DNA of 64,000 nucleotides from NCBI RefSeq assembly GCF_003431825.1, contig NZ_CP020083.1, forward strand, positions 1,898,501 to 1,962,500, in the 5' to 3' direction. Origin of the DNA: Blastomonas fulva (GTDB lineage Bacteria; Pseudomonadota; Alphaproteobacteria; Sphingomonadales; Sphingomonadaceae). Every line of letters starts with the position of its first letter. Positions within the stretch are counted from its first letter, which is position 1. A program made the translations under genes and the position numbers. The notes below the pieces were generated by a model, which was given only the letters and a program-made list of their open reading frames with translations, was not told where the DNA came from and ran no database searches. Of this stretch, positions 42,223-50,385 are shown piece by piece.

Positions 42223-42615
42223 TCAATCCGCGCGCTTGCCGTTCCAGACATTGCCGACGATATACTCATAATCGCAATAGGACCAGATGCCCGTCCAGCC
42301 CGAGCCCGCGCTGTTGAGCTCGAAGCGGATGCGGCCCCAATGGCGGCTGCCCATCCTGGCTGTATCGCAGGTATAGTCCGACGCGGATTCGACCCAGAAG
42401 CCGCTGATCACGCCGTTTGCGATGCTGCCGGTGATGCGGCCGTCATCGGTGTCATATGTCCCGCTGACCTCGCCCTGCTTGCCCTCGATCATTCGCACGC
42501 TGCCGAAATCGGTGGTCCAGGTGCCGGTGAGCGGCTTTTGCGGCGCGGCAGCCTGCACGAGGGCTGCGGTGCTCAGCAGCGCAAGCGCTGCCAGGGTCTT
42601 GGTGGTCATCGGCAT
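42223..42615 (-). CDS. Small secreted protein, unknown function
   Basis: 130 residues. The signal peptide from MPMTTKTLAALALLSTAA is cleaved near VQAAA. The rest is a beta-rich domain with GTWTTDFGSVRMIEG, VSGTYDTDDGRITGSI and two cysteines (YTCDTAR, YCDYEY), resembling small lipocalin-like or avidin-like barrels. The AGGAGAG ribosome-binding site decides the start at 42615; the longer frame upstream is non-coding. No function known. Confidence 0.75.
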   Translation of the reverse strand: MPMTTKTLAALALLSTAALVQAAAPQKPLTGTWTTDFGSVRMIEGKQGEVSGTYDTDDGRITGSIANGVISGFWVESASDYTCDTARMGSRHWGRIRFELNSAGSGWTGIWSYCDYEYIVGNVWNGKRAD

Positions 42616-42882
42616 GCACGCTCTCCTCATCCAGATCCTGTCCACAAGCGGCAGGCTCCCTGCCCGATTAGCAGGCGCTGCTTGCAGCTTTGTGACGCGC
42701 TGCACACGGGTGCCTCGATCGGGCTGGGCAGGGCGGCGAACCGGTGATCCGGCCAGCACCGGCGACAGGCCGAATCCGGCATGGCTTGCTCTTAAGCATT
42801 TTACAGGGCAAAACATGCATATTGGCTAAGACAAGGCGGGTAACGCATTGCAGCCGGGGCGCAATTTCTATTCGGAGACACC

Positions 42883-44184
42883 ATGAAGCACTGGCTGCGC
42901 AGTCCTGTCGTCTGGGCCGCCAGCGGTCTTGCTGCCGCAGGCTTGCTGGTGGGGCTGAGCGTATCGCGCGGTGGCGGGGTAGTGCCGGGAACGCCGGCGA
43001 TTGCCGCGCAGGCGAGCCAGCTATTGCCCGACACCCCCGAACGCTGGCAGGGCAAGGTCGATTACGCCGCGTTCGATGCGCGGATCAACCGGCTGATGCG
43101 CGATCCCGAGATGGTCGGGTTGTCGGTGGCGACGGTCGAGAACGGCAGGCTGGCCTTTGTCCGCGGATATGGCTTTGCCGATCGCGAGGCCGGGCTTGCC
43201 GTCACCCCGCAGACGGTGTTCCGCTGGGCTTCGGTCTCCAAGGGTGTCGCGGGCACGCTGGCGTACAAGCTGGCAGAAGAGGGCAGGCTCAGCCTTTCTG
43301 CGCCGCTGGCCTCGTTCGGCACCAGCCTGAAGCTTTCGGGCGGGGCGGAGAACCGGCTGGCGATCCCGGATCTGCTCGCCCACCGGCTGGGGCTGTCGCG
43401 CAACGCGTATGACGGCAAGCTGGAATCGGGCGACCCTGCGCCGATGCTGCGCAATATGCTTTCCACCGTACCGCAGCAGTGCCTGCCGGGCGACTGCCAC
43501 AGCTATCAGAACGTCGCTTATGATGCGTTCAGCGAGATCGTCGGCAACGCGACCAGGATGCCTTACGAAATGGCGGCCCAGCAGCAGCTGTTCGCGCCGC
43601 TGGGCATGACCAGCGCAGGGCTGGGGATGGCGAACCTTACCGGCGCGAAAAGCTGGGCGCGGCCCTATCGGCGCGGCAGCGTCCAGGTGCTGTCCGATGC
43701 CTATTTCCGCGTCCCCGCCGCCGCCGGTGTCAGCTCGAACATCATCGATCTGGCGCGTTGGATGCAGGCGCAGATGGGGCAGGCGCCGCAGGTTGTCTCT
43801 GCAGGGGTGCGTGCCGAAATCCACCGTCCGCGCGTCGCGACCTATCGCGGCGGCCGCAGCGGACCGGATTCGCTGATCATCAGCCACGGCTATGGCCAGG
43901 GCTGGCGCAGCCATATCTATGATGGCCATTATCTTGTCGGCCATGGCGGCGCGGTCAACGGCTATCGTGCTGCGATGTGGTTCGATCCCGAAACCCAGAA
44001 CGGCATCGTGATGCTGTGGAACAGCGGATCGACCCGGCCCTTCCGGCTGCCGTACGAGTTCTTCGATTCGGTCTACGGCCGTCCGTTCAGCGACTGGATG
44101 GACATCGACAAGGATCCCAGGTTCCTCGATCCCGGCATCGTGCCCGGCGCACCGGGGGCCGACCAGACCATCCTTGCCGACTAA
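42883..44184 (+). CDS. Beta-lactamase-family serine hydrolase (class C/esterase-like)
   Basis: 433 residues with an N-terminal signal or anchor. The catalytic signatures of the class C beta-lactamase/DD-peptidase fold are present: SxxK as SVSK at 117-120, YxN in HSYQNVAYD, and HGG in LVGHGGAVNGYRAA replacing KTG. This HGG variant is common in esterases (EstB-like) and D-aminopeptidase relatives, so true beta-lactam hydrolysis is uncertain. Predicted periplasmic. The ATG follows CGGAGACACC. Confidence 0.88.
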   Translation: MKHWLRSPVVWAASGLAAAGLLVGLSVSRGGGVVPGTPAIAAQASQLLPDTPERWQGKVDYAAFDARINRLMRDPEMVGLSVATVENGRLAFVRGYGFADREAGLAVTPQTVFRWASVSKGVAGTLAYKLAEEGRLSLSAPLASFGTSLKLSGGAENRLAIPDLLAHRLGLSRNAYDGKLESGDPAPMLRNMLSTVPQQCLPGDCHSYQNVAYDAFSEIVGNATRMPYEMAAQQQLFAPLGMTSAGLGMANLTGAKSWARPYRRGSVQVLSDAYFRVPAAAGVSSNIIDLARWMQAQMGQAPQVVSAGVRAEIHRPRVATYRGGRSGPDSLIISHGYGQGWRSHIYDGHYLVGHGGAVNGYRAAMWFDPETQNGIVMLWNSGSTRPFRLPYEFFDSVYGRPFSDWMDIDKDPRFLDPGIVPGAPGADQTILAD

Positions 44185-44229
44185 CCCGAAAAGCCTTCCC
44201 CAAAACAGAACAGACCGGAGAGACATGCC

Positions 44230-44865
44230 ATGAGCATCGTGCTGCATCACCTCGAATATTCGCGTTCCACCCGCATCATCTGGCTGCTGGAGGAGCTGGG
44301 AACGCCCTATGAGATGGTCCGCCACCAGCGCGATCCCCAGACCTTCCGCGCGCCGCCCGCGCTCAAGGACGTCCACCCGTTGTCCAAGGCGCCGACAGTG
44401 ATCATCGACGGCCATTGCATGGTCGAATCGGGTGCGATCATCGAATATCTCATCGAGCGCTATGGCAGCGACACGCTGGCGCCCGCCAACGCCAAGGATC
44501 GCCCCGCCTATCTCGAATGGCTGCACTTTGCCGAGGGTACCATGTCGAGCCCGATCATCTTCACCGCGCTCGCCCCGCGCTTTGGCGGGCTGGGCCCGAT
44601 GCTGGGCGGTTTTCTGGGGGCTGAGGTCGTCAAGCTGCTCGACCATGTCGAGGCGGCGGTGACGGGGCACGAGTTCCTGGTCGGCGACCGGCTGAGCGGT
44701 GCGGACATCCACATGGCCTATCTGCTCGAGGTCGCCTCTGCCAGCAAGCTGCTCGAAAATCGCCCTGCGCTGGCCGCCTATCTGCAGCGGCTGCGTGATC
44801 GCCCCGCTTATGCAAAGTCGATCGAACTCGGTGGCCCGATGATCTTCGCCGCGATGGGCGGCTGA
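44230..44865 (+). CDS. Glutathione S-transferase
   Basis: 211 residues. HHLEYSRSTRIIWLLEELGTPYE at the N-terminus (catalytic Ser/Arg region), HPLSKAPTVIIDG with cis-Pro, VESGAIIEYLIERYG for glutathione, and a helical C-terminal domain with LVGDRLSGADIHMAYLLE. Distinct from the GST at 40683. CCGGAGAGAC lies upstream. Converges on pxpC with only seven bases between. Confidence 0.9.
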   Translation: MSIVLHHLEYSRSTRIIWLLEELGTPYEMVRHQRDPQTFRAPPALKDVHPLSKAPTVIIDGHCMVESGAIIEYLIERYGSDTLAPANAKDRPAYLEWLHFAEGTMSSPIIFTALAPRFGGLGPMLGGFLGAEVVKLLDHVEAAVTGHEFLVGDRLSGADIHMAYLLEVASASKLLENRPALAAYLQRLRDRPAYAKSIELGGPMIFAAMGG

Positions 44866-44872
44866 GAGGAGC

Positions 44873-45814
44873 CTAGCCCAGCGCCAGGCCGGGGAGCCAC
44901 TCGGCCCACAGGCCCAGCTTCTCGGCATGAATCTGCTCGGCCTGGTCGCCCTGAACAGGCACCAGCAGCATCGTCGCATTGGGGGCGAGCTGGCCGATCA
45001 GGTGCCGGTCGGCGCGGATGACCTGGCCGATGCGCGGATAGCCGCCGGTGGTCTGGCCTTCGCAGCCGATCAGATAGGGCATGCCGTCGGGCGGGCACTG
45101 GATGATGCCGGGAAACACCGCGCCGCTGCGGATCGGCGCTGCGGAATTGAGATCGATCGCGGTTCCCTGCAGCTTCAGGCCCATGCGGCTGGAGCGCGAC
45201 GACACCCGCCAGCGCTTGCGCGAAAGCGCCGCCATGCCCAGCGCCAGCCGGTCCGATTCGGGCCCGCCGACGATCCGCAGCACAAAGCCGTGGCCAAAGA
45301 ACGGCTGAAGCTCTGCCGGGGTGGTGATCTTGTCGGGCGCCGCGTCGCCGTCTTCCAGCGCGATGACATCACCATCGGCCAGCGCGCGGCCATCGAGGCC
45401 GCCGAACCCGGCTGCGATCAGCGTCGATTGCGAACCCAGCACCGGCGCGACTGCGATGTCCGCCGAGACCGCCAGATAGGTGCGGCACCCCGCCCAGACA
45501 CGCCCGATGCTGATCGTGTCTCCGGCGGCCAGGTGCAGCGTCTCGTGCTGCTCGGCATCCTCGCCGTTGATCGCGACCTGGCACGGCGCGCCGGTCACTG
45601 CGACCGCCATGGCGCGCTCGGCGCGGAACTCGGCAGGGCCCAGCGTGACTTCGATCGCTGCCGCCTCGAGCGGCTTGCCCACCAGCCGGTTGGCGAGCGC
45701 GAGGCTGAGCACGTCTGCTGCGCCTCCCGATGGCACCGCAAGCTTGCGCAAGCCCCGGAAGGGCGCGGCCTGGATGCTCGACTGGATGCCGGCCTTGATC
45801 ACGGTGAGGCTCAT
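44873..45814 (-). CDS. pxpC: 5-oxoprolinase subunit C
   Basis: 313 residues, KipA/biotin-dependent carboxyltransferase-like family. FRGLRKLAVPSGGAADVLSLALANRLVG near the N-terminus, VAVTGAPCQVAING, and MGLKLQGTAIDL, GAVFPGIIQCPPDGMPYLIGCEGQTTGGYPRIGQVI, as in PxpC. Together PxpABC hydrolyse 5-oxoproline to glutamate with ATP. The start overlaps the pxpB stop as ATGA. Confidence 0.93.
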   Translation of the reverse strand: MSLTVIKAGIQSSIQAAPFRGLRKLAVPSGGAADVLSLALANRLVGKPLEAAAIEVTLGPAEFRAERAMAVAVTGAPCQVAINGEDAEQHETLHLAAGDTISIGRVWAGCRTYLAVSADIAVAPVLGSQSTLIAAGFGGLDGRALADGDVIALEDGDAAPDKITTPAELQPFFGHGFVLRIVGGPESDRLALGMAALSRKRWRVSSRSSRMGLKLQGTAIDLNSAAPIRSGAVFPGIIQCPPDGMPYLIGCEGQTTGGYPRIGQVIRADRHLIGQLAPNATMLLVPVQGDQAEQIHAEKLGLWAEWLPGLALG

Positions 45815-46470
45815 GCGGGCTCTCCCGTCAGGCGCGAGAGGGTGGGGCCGTCGACGCGCTCAAAGCGCACCTTCTGCCCGGGGGTCAGCAACGCGGGCGA
45901 TGCGGCGTGCGGATCGAACAGCGTTTCGGCGATGCGGCCGATGATCGGCCAGCCTCCGGGCCCGGCGTGCGGATACAGTCCGCAGATCTGTCCGAGCAGG
46001 CCAACCGACCCTCGCGCAACATGCGCGCGCGGATCGGACAGGCGCGGAATCTCGGGGATATGCGCATCGCACACCAGATAGCCGAAGCCCGGCTGGAACC
46101 CCAGCATGGCCACGCGCCAATCCTGCGCGGCGTGCCAATGCGGCAGGACATCTGTGGCGATCCCGAGCAGTTCGGCGACGATCTCCGCATCATGCGCCCA
46201 CACCGCGTCGTAGCAGATGTGCAGCGTGACCGGGGGCAGGGTGCCCTCTGCCGGAGCTGCGTCCGCTTGGGCCACCAGCGCTTCGGCAACCGCGCGCGCC
46301 GTCTCGAGCGATCTTTCCGCCGGGTTCCAGCTCAGCGAGAGGCTGTCGAGCCCCGGGACCACATCTTCCCAGCCTTGACCCTGTGCCGCCTGTGCCAGCC
46401 CTGCCACCTGATCCGGGCCAAGCGATCGGATCATCAACCAGTCATCGGCGCAGTAGATCGGCAGGGTCAT
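45811..46470 (-). CDS. pxpB: 5-oxoprolinase subunit B
   Basis: 219 residues, KipI family, also with a cyclophilin-like fold. ADDWLMIRSLG at the start, HICYDAVWAHDAEIVAELLG, and the signature FQPGFGYLVCDAHIPEIPRLSDPRAHVARGSVGLLGQICGLYPHAGPGGWPIIGR. Overlaps pxpA by 29 bases and pxpC by four, so the three are translated together. Confidence 0.93.
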   Translation of the reverse strand: MTLPIYCADDWLMIRSLGPDQVAGLAQAAQGQGWEDVVPGLDSLSLSWNPAERSLETARAVAEALVAQADAAPAEGTLPPVTLHICYDAVWAHDAEIVAELLGIATDVLPHWHAAQDWRVAMLGFQPGFGYLVCDAHIPEIPRLSDPRAHVARGSVGLLGQICGLYPHAGPGGWPIIGRIAETLFDPHAASPALLTPGQKVRFERVDGPTLSRLTGEPA

Positions 46471-47233
46471 CGGGCGGCTCTCCGGGTGCTTTTATGCTTA
46501 TGCCCTTGCTTGCCATCACCTCGGCGATCCGCAAAGCGGTTTGTTCCGATCCGGGACTGTCGGAATGAAGGCATAGGCTTTGCGCCATAACATGGATCAG
46601 GCTGCCGTCATCGGCGGTGAGCGGCTGGCCGGTGGCGATGGCGAGCGCCTGCGCGGCACGGGCATCATCGCCCGCGATCAGCGCACCGGGCTGGCTGCGC
46701 GGCACCAGACGGCGCGTGGGCGTGTAACCGCGATCGACGAACCCTTCGGCGATGAACCGCGCCCCGGCCTTCGCCGCCGCACTCTCGAACGCGCCATGCG
46801 CCAGACCGACCAGCGCGAGCCGGGGAAAGGCCCGGTGCAGCGCGTCAGCCACCGCCTCGGCCATCTCCACGCGGTCGGCCAGATCGTTGTAGAGCATGCC
46901 GTGCGGCTTGATATGGGTGAGCGCAACGCCAAGGTCTGCCGCGACACGGGCAAGCTCGGTGACCTGCACGATCAGCGAGTCGATCAGCGCGGGCAGCGGC
47001 ATATCCAGCGATGTCCGGCCAAAGCCTGCGCGATCCGGATAGGAGGGGTGCGCCCCCGCCGCAACGCCCGCATCGCGCGCCGCGCGCAGCATCCGCGCCA
47101 TGCTGCCGGCGTCTCCGGCATGCCCGCCGCATGCGATGTTGCAGCTCGAGATATGCGCCATCAGCGCGATGTCGCGCGCCTCTGCGAGCGGGTCTTCGCC
47201 CAGATCGGCGTTGATGTCGATTTGCGCGGTCAT
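46442..47233 (-). CDS. pxpA: 5-oxoprolinase subunit A
   Basis: 263 residues, LamB/YcsF family. INADLGEDP at the start, CNIACGGHAGDAGSM, AGAHPSYPDRAGFGRTSLD, HIKPHGMLYNDLA, FIAEGFVDRGYTPTRRLVPRSQPGA and CLHSDSPG are all family signatures. The start is the ATG at 47233, overlapping the stop of the Nramp-fold gene as ATGA, so the transporter is translated just before the enzyme. Confidence 0.95.
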   Translation of the reverse strand: MTAQIDINADLGEDPLAEARDIALMAHISSCNIACGGHAGDAGSMARMLRAARDAGVAAGAHPSYPDRAGFGRTSLDMPLPALIDSLIVQVTELARVAADLGVALTHIKPHGMLYNDLADRVEMAEAVADALHRAFPRLALVGLAHGAFESAAAKAGARFIAEGFVDRGYTPTRRLVPRSQPGALIAGDDARAAQALAIATGQPLTADDGSLIHVMAQSLCLHSDSPGSEQTALRIAEVMASKGISIKAPGEPPDDPADLLRR

Positions 47234-48459
47234 GGCCACACGCCCGCCGCGCGCAAAATCAGCCGCAGCCCCAGCAGGGTGCACACAAGCACCACGGAGC
47301 CCCCCGCCAGATTGGCCAACGGCCCGTTGGCAAAGCTGCCCAGGCTCTGACGCCGCGAAGCGACCCAGAGCAGGAACGCGGCGAGGATCGGCAGCAACAG
47401 GCCGTTGGCGGACTGCGCGATCAGGATCAATTCGACCGGGTTGACCGCCAGGACCGCGAACGCGGTGCCGATCGCGATCACCGCCAGCGCGGTACGCTTG
47501 AAGATGCGGGTGCGCCGTTCCGGGTCGCTGCTGCCACCCATCATCTCGGCGAGCACATAGCCGGTGGCGAGCGGCGCGGTGAGCGCCGAGCTGAAGCCTG
47601 CGCCCACCAGGCCCAGCGCGAAGACGATGCGCGCGGGACTGCCGAACATCGCCTCCAGCCGCAGCGCGACCTCGTCTAGCGGCCCGGCCCCGGCAGATGG
47701 CAGCGCGCTGGTCGCAGCGCCCATGATCACGATCGCCATCGACAGCAGCCCGCCCAAGGTTACCGATACCGCGGTGTCGAGGCTTGCAGCGGCGATGCCC
47801 TGGCGGTCGGAGCTGAACTGGCCGCGCACTGATGCGGCGTGCAGGAACAGGTTGTACGGCACCACCGTAGTGCCGATCAGCGCGATCGCGGTAAACAGAC
47901 TGTCGGCAGGCAGGGCAGGCAGCAGACCACGCGCCGCCGAAGACCAGTCGACATCGATCACCATCAGACCGCCGATGAACGCCAGCGACATTGCCAGCAC
48001 GAGACCGATCAGAAGCTTTTCAAGCCAGCCGGGCTTTCCGATAATCACAAGAGCCGCCGCCACCACGCCAATTGCCAATGCCAGCACCGGTTGCGTCAGC
48101 GCGTCGCTTTTGACGCCCAGCAGCGAGAGACCCACCGCCGTGCCGCTGATGTTGCCCGCCTGATAGGCCGAATTGCCAATGCCCAGCGCCGCGAAGATCA
48201 GCGCCGCCATTGCCCAGCGCACCGGCAGGCTGGATGCCGCCGCCAGAATCGCCTCGGCAAGCCCCTGCCCGGTGACGATCGCGACTCGCGCCGCCATGTT
48301 CTGCAGGATGATCGTGGCGACAGTCGCGAACACCAGGGCCCAGAGCAGCGCGTAGCCAAAACCGATCCCCGCGCTCGCGCAGGCGGTGACCGTTCCGGGG
48401 CCGATGAACGCTGCGGTGACCAGCATAGCTGGCCCGGGGCGATAGGTTCCGAGGCTCAC
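47230..48459 (-). CDS. Nramp-fold permease lacking metal motifs, 5-oxoprolinase operon
   Basis: 409 residues, about eleven membrane helices, Nramp/APC fold. In metal-transporting Nramps helix 1 carries DPGN and helix 6 carries MPH. Here helix 1 reads AAFIGPGTVTACASAGIGF and helix 6 reads LIGTTVVPYNLFLHAA, so both metal-binding motifs are replaced while the surrounding fold remains. It is coupled to pxpA by ATGA, as Bacillus ycsG is next to ycsF. A substrate connected with 5-oxoproline is inferred; the annotation as a manganese or iron transporter would be unsafe. Confidence 0.82.
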   Translation of the reverse strand: MSLGTYRPGPAMLVTAAFIGPGTVTACASAGIGFGYALLWALVFATVATIILQNMAARVAIVTGQGLAEAILAAASSLPVRWAMAALIFAALGIGNSAYQAGNISGTAVGLSLLGVKSDALTQPVLALAIGVVAAALVIIGKPGWLEKLLIGLVLAMSLAFIGGLMVIDVDWSSAARGLLPALPADSLFTAIALIGTTVVPYNLFLHAASVRGQFSSDRQGIAAASLDTAVSVTLGGLLSMAIVIMGAATSALPSAGAGPLDEVALRLEAMFGSPARIVFALGLVGAGFSSALTAPLATGYVLAEMMGGSSDPERRTRIFKRTALAVIAIGTAFAVLAVNPVELILIAQSANGLLLPILAAFLLWVASRRQSLGSFANGPLANLAGGSVVLVCTLLGLRLILRAAGVWP

Positions 48460-49103
48460 CAGCCCCAGCTTTTTTCACGGTACCATTTGGTGATCACGTA
48501 TTTGGTCCCCTCGCGCACCTTCATGCCGTGGTGGATGGTCGCGGGGTTTAGCGATCCATCGGGCCTGCGGTTGTTCCACGCGACCAGCTTGCCGGTTTCG
48601 GGCTGGATCGACTTGCCGATGGTCTTGAACCGGGTCGCGCCGCCTGCAACCGGCTCGTTGAGATAGATCATGAAGGTCCAGGTGCGCTGGCCCGCAACGC
48701 TGGTGTAGCGCTCGTAATCCTGCCCGCCGGGTTCGAAATAATCGGTATGCGCCTTGAACTCCTGCCCGACATCATAGCGCTGGCCCTGCATCGTCTCGCC
48801 GAACTGCCGGTCGATTCCGGACAGCGTGCTCAATTTTTCATCGAGCGCGATCACCTCGGGATCCTCGGCGCTGAGGTCGCAGGTTTCGGACGTGCGGAAA
48901 TAATGGTCGCCATTGGGATCGGCGATGGTCGAGGGGCGGCGGTCGATATCGATCTTCGCGACGAACCGCGCGCACTCCTCCGCCGTCAGGAAATTGCGCA
49001 GGATGAACAGTTCGAGCCGCGGCGTCGGCACCCGCTGGATGCCGGGCACCTTCATCAGGGCGGCGATGTTACACTGGTTGCTGGCGGTGCTGGTTTCGCT
49101 CAT
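48456..49103 (-). CDS. 2-oxoglutarate/Fe(II) dioxygenase, prolyl 4-hydroxylase-like
   Basis: 215 residues. P4H alpha-subunit-type core: FKAHTDYFEPGG (HxD iron ligands), TFMIYLNEPVAGGATRF, HHGMKVREGTKYVITKWYRE (distal His and the Lys/Arg that binds 2-oxoglutarate), and the frequent LFILRNFLTAEECARF opening. The start is uncertain between ATG at 49103 (used), ATG at 49127 and GTG at 49157. Its stop overlaps the Nramp-fold start, so it heads the pxp transcript. Substrate could be a protein or a free amino acid. Confidence 0.85.
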   Translation of the reverse strand: MSETSTASNQCNIAALMKVPGIQRVPTPRLELFILRNFLTAEECARFVAKIDIDRRPSTIADPNGDHYFRTSETCDLSAEDPEVIALDEKLSTLSGIDRQFGETMQGQRYDVGQEFKAHTDYFEPGGQDYERYTSVAGQRTWTFMIYLNEPVAGGATRFKTIGKSIQPETGKLVAWNNRRPDGSLNPATIHHGMKVREGTKYVITKWYREKSWGW

Positions 49104-49216
49104 CGGTCCGATCCACGCGCGGCTCATGTCCGCCCGCCGATTAGCCCGCATTTCCACGCCAGTTCAACCCCGCAAACGGCTGGCGTGCCGGGGCATTGAC
49201 GGTTAAATGAGCGGCC

Positions 49217-49594
49217 ATGCCCCTTCGCCACCGTCCCTCCGCCGGATCAGCCGGTTTCAGCCTGCTGGAAATGCTGGTGGCGCTGGCGGTGTTCTCGATC
49301 GCCGCGCTCGCGCTGATCAAGCTGCAGGGGGCGAGCTTGATGCAGACCGCCGAACTCGACAGCCGGTTGTACAGCGAAGTGGTGGTGCGCAATCTCGCAG
49401 TCGAGGCGCTGACCGATCCCAACCCGCCCTCGCTTGGCGATTCGCAAGGCGCAACGACCAATGCGGGGCGCAGCTTCACCTGGCGGCGCACAACCAGCGC
49501 GCTGGATGGCGGCGAGATGCTCAAGGTCGATCTGGCGGTAAAGCAGGCGGCGGGACCCGAGGTGACGCTGACAGTGCTGAGACCGGTGTTGTGA
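49217..49594 (+). CDS. gspI: Type II secretion minor pseudopilin GspI
   Basis: 125 residues. Prepilin leader ending in SAG, then FSLLEMLVALAVFSIAALALIKLQ with Glu5 of the mature protein and the long N-terminal helix. The first residues (MPLRHRPSAG) form a short basic leader. The stop overlaps the gspJ GTG. The major pseudopilin gspG and gspH are not in the window, so this is the end of a longer gsp block or a split one. Confidence 0.9.
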   Translation: MPLRHRPSAGSAGFSLLEMLVALAVFSIAALALIKLQGASLMQTAELDSRLYSEVVVRNLAVEALTDPNPPSLGDSQGATTNAGRSFTWRRTTSALDGGEMLKVDLAVKQAAGPEVTLTVLRPVL

Positions 49595-50385
49595 GCGACG
49601 TGCACCCCATTCCTGCATTCGTCACCGTTCGCGGGAATGACGGGGAGTGGCGCGGGCAAGGGGAGCGCGGCTTCACCCTGGTCGAAATGATGGTCGCGTT
49701 GTTCATCTTCGGAATGATCGCCAGCGCTTCTGTTTTCCTGCTGCGCCAGAGCGTCGAGGCCGAGGCGCGCAGCGCGGTGCGGCTCGAGGAGATGGGCGAT
49801 CTGCGCCGCTTCTCCGCGATCCTGGCGCAGGACATGACGCTGATGCTGCCGCGCCCGTCGCGCGATGCGGTGGGAAGCGACAGGGTTGCGCTGATGAGCG
49901 GAGATGGCCTGCTGCTCGGCTTCACCCGCCAGGTGCCGCAGATCGATCCGCAGCCCGGAGCCTCGAGCCTGCAGCGAGTCGAATGGGCGCTGGTCGACGG
50001 CCGCCTCACTCGAGCGACCGCACCCAAGGCCGATGGCGCGGCGACATCGGCTCCGGTGCCGATCCTGGAGGGGATCGAATCGGTGCAGATGCGCTATCGC
50101 GACCGGCTTGGCGTGTGGCAACCCGACTGGCGCCCGCAGCGTACCGACGAACTTCCGATCGCGATCGAGCTCTCCCTGGCGCAGGCGGGCAACCCCGGGG
50201 CACCGCTGGTGATGCAGTTCCTGGTCGCCGGGGGGGCGGATGAGCGCGCCGGGCAGGCCCTCGGAACGCGGCATCGCGCTGCTCAGCGTGTTGCTGCTGG
50301 TGGCGGTAATGGCGATCGTCACCACGCTGATCCTCGACCGGGTGAACCTCGCGGTCAGGCTCGCGGGCAACGCCGGTGCCGCTGA
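49591..50385 (+). CDS. gspJ: Type II secretion minor pseudopilin GspJ, C-terminus probably frameshifted
   Basis: 264 codons as read. The leader is unusually long (27 residues before G|FTLVEMMVALFIFGMIASASV) and includes repeat-derived sequence. The body (SAILAQDMTLMLPRPSRDAVG, VEWALVDGRLTRAT, VQMRYRDRLGVWQPDW) fits GspJ, ending naturally at VMQFLVAGG near 50235. A run of seven G at 50230-50236 then leaves the frame running 47 codons into gspK. One more G would give a TGA at 50241 overlapping the gspK ATG, the coupling seen between the other genes. Confidence 0.82.
   Translation: MSDVHPIPAFVTVRGNDGEWRGQGERGFTLVEMMVALFIFGMIASASVFLLRQSVEAEARSAVRLEEMGDLRRFSAILAQDMTLMLPRPSRDAVGSDRVALMSGDGLLLGFTRQVPQIDPQPGASSLQRVEWALVDGRLTRATAPKADGAATSAPVPILEGIESVQMRYRDRLGVWQPDWRPQRTDELPIAIELSLAQAGNPGAPLVMQFLVAGGADERAGQALGTRHRAAQRVAAGGGNGDRHHADPRPGEPRGQARGQRRCR
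49609..49642. repeat. Degenerate palindromic repeat in gspJ leader
   Basis: GTTCGCGGGAATGACG at 49627-49642 is identical to 16 bases of the double-hairpin repeats flanking egtBD, and CATTCCTGC upstream is a diverged partner arm. It is translated within the gspJ pre-leader. Confidence 0.6.

Noticed and set aside
42883..44184. Calling the serine hydrolase an AmpC beta-lactamase
   Set aside because: The KTG motif is replaced by HGG, which is common in esterases and peptidases of this fold.
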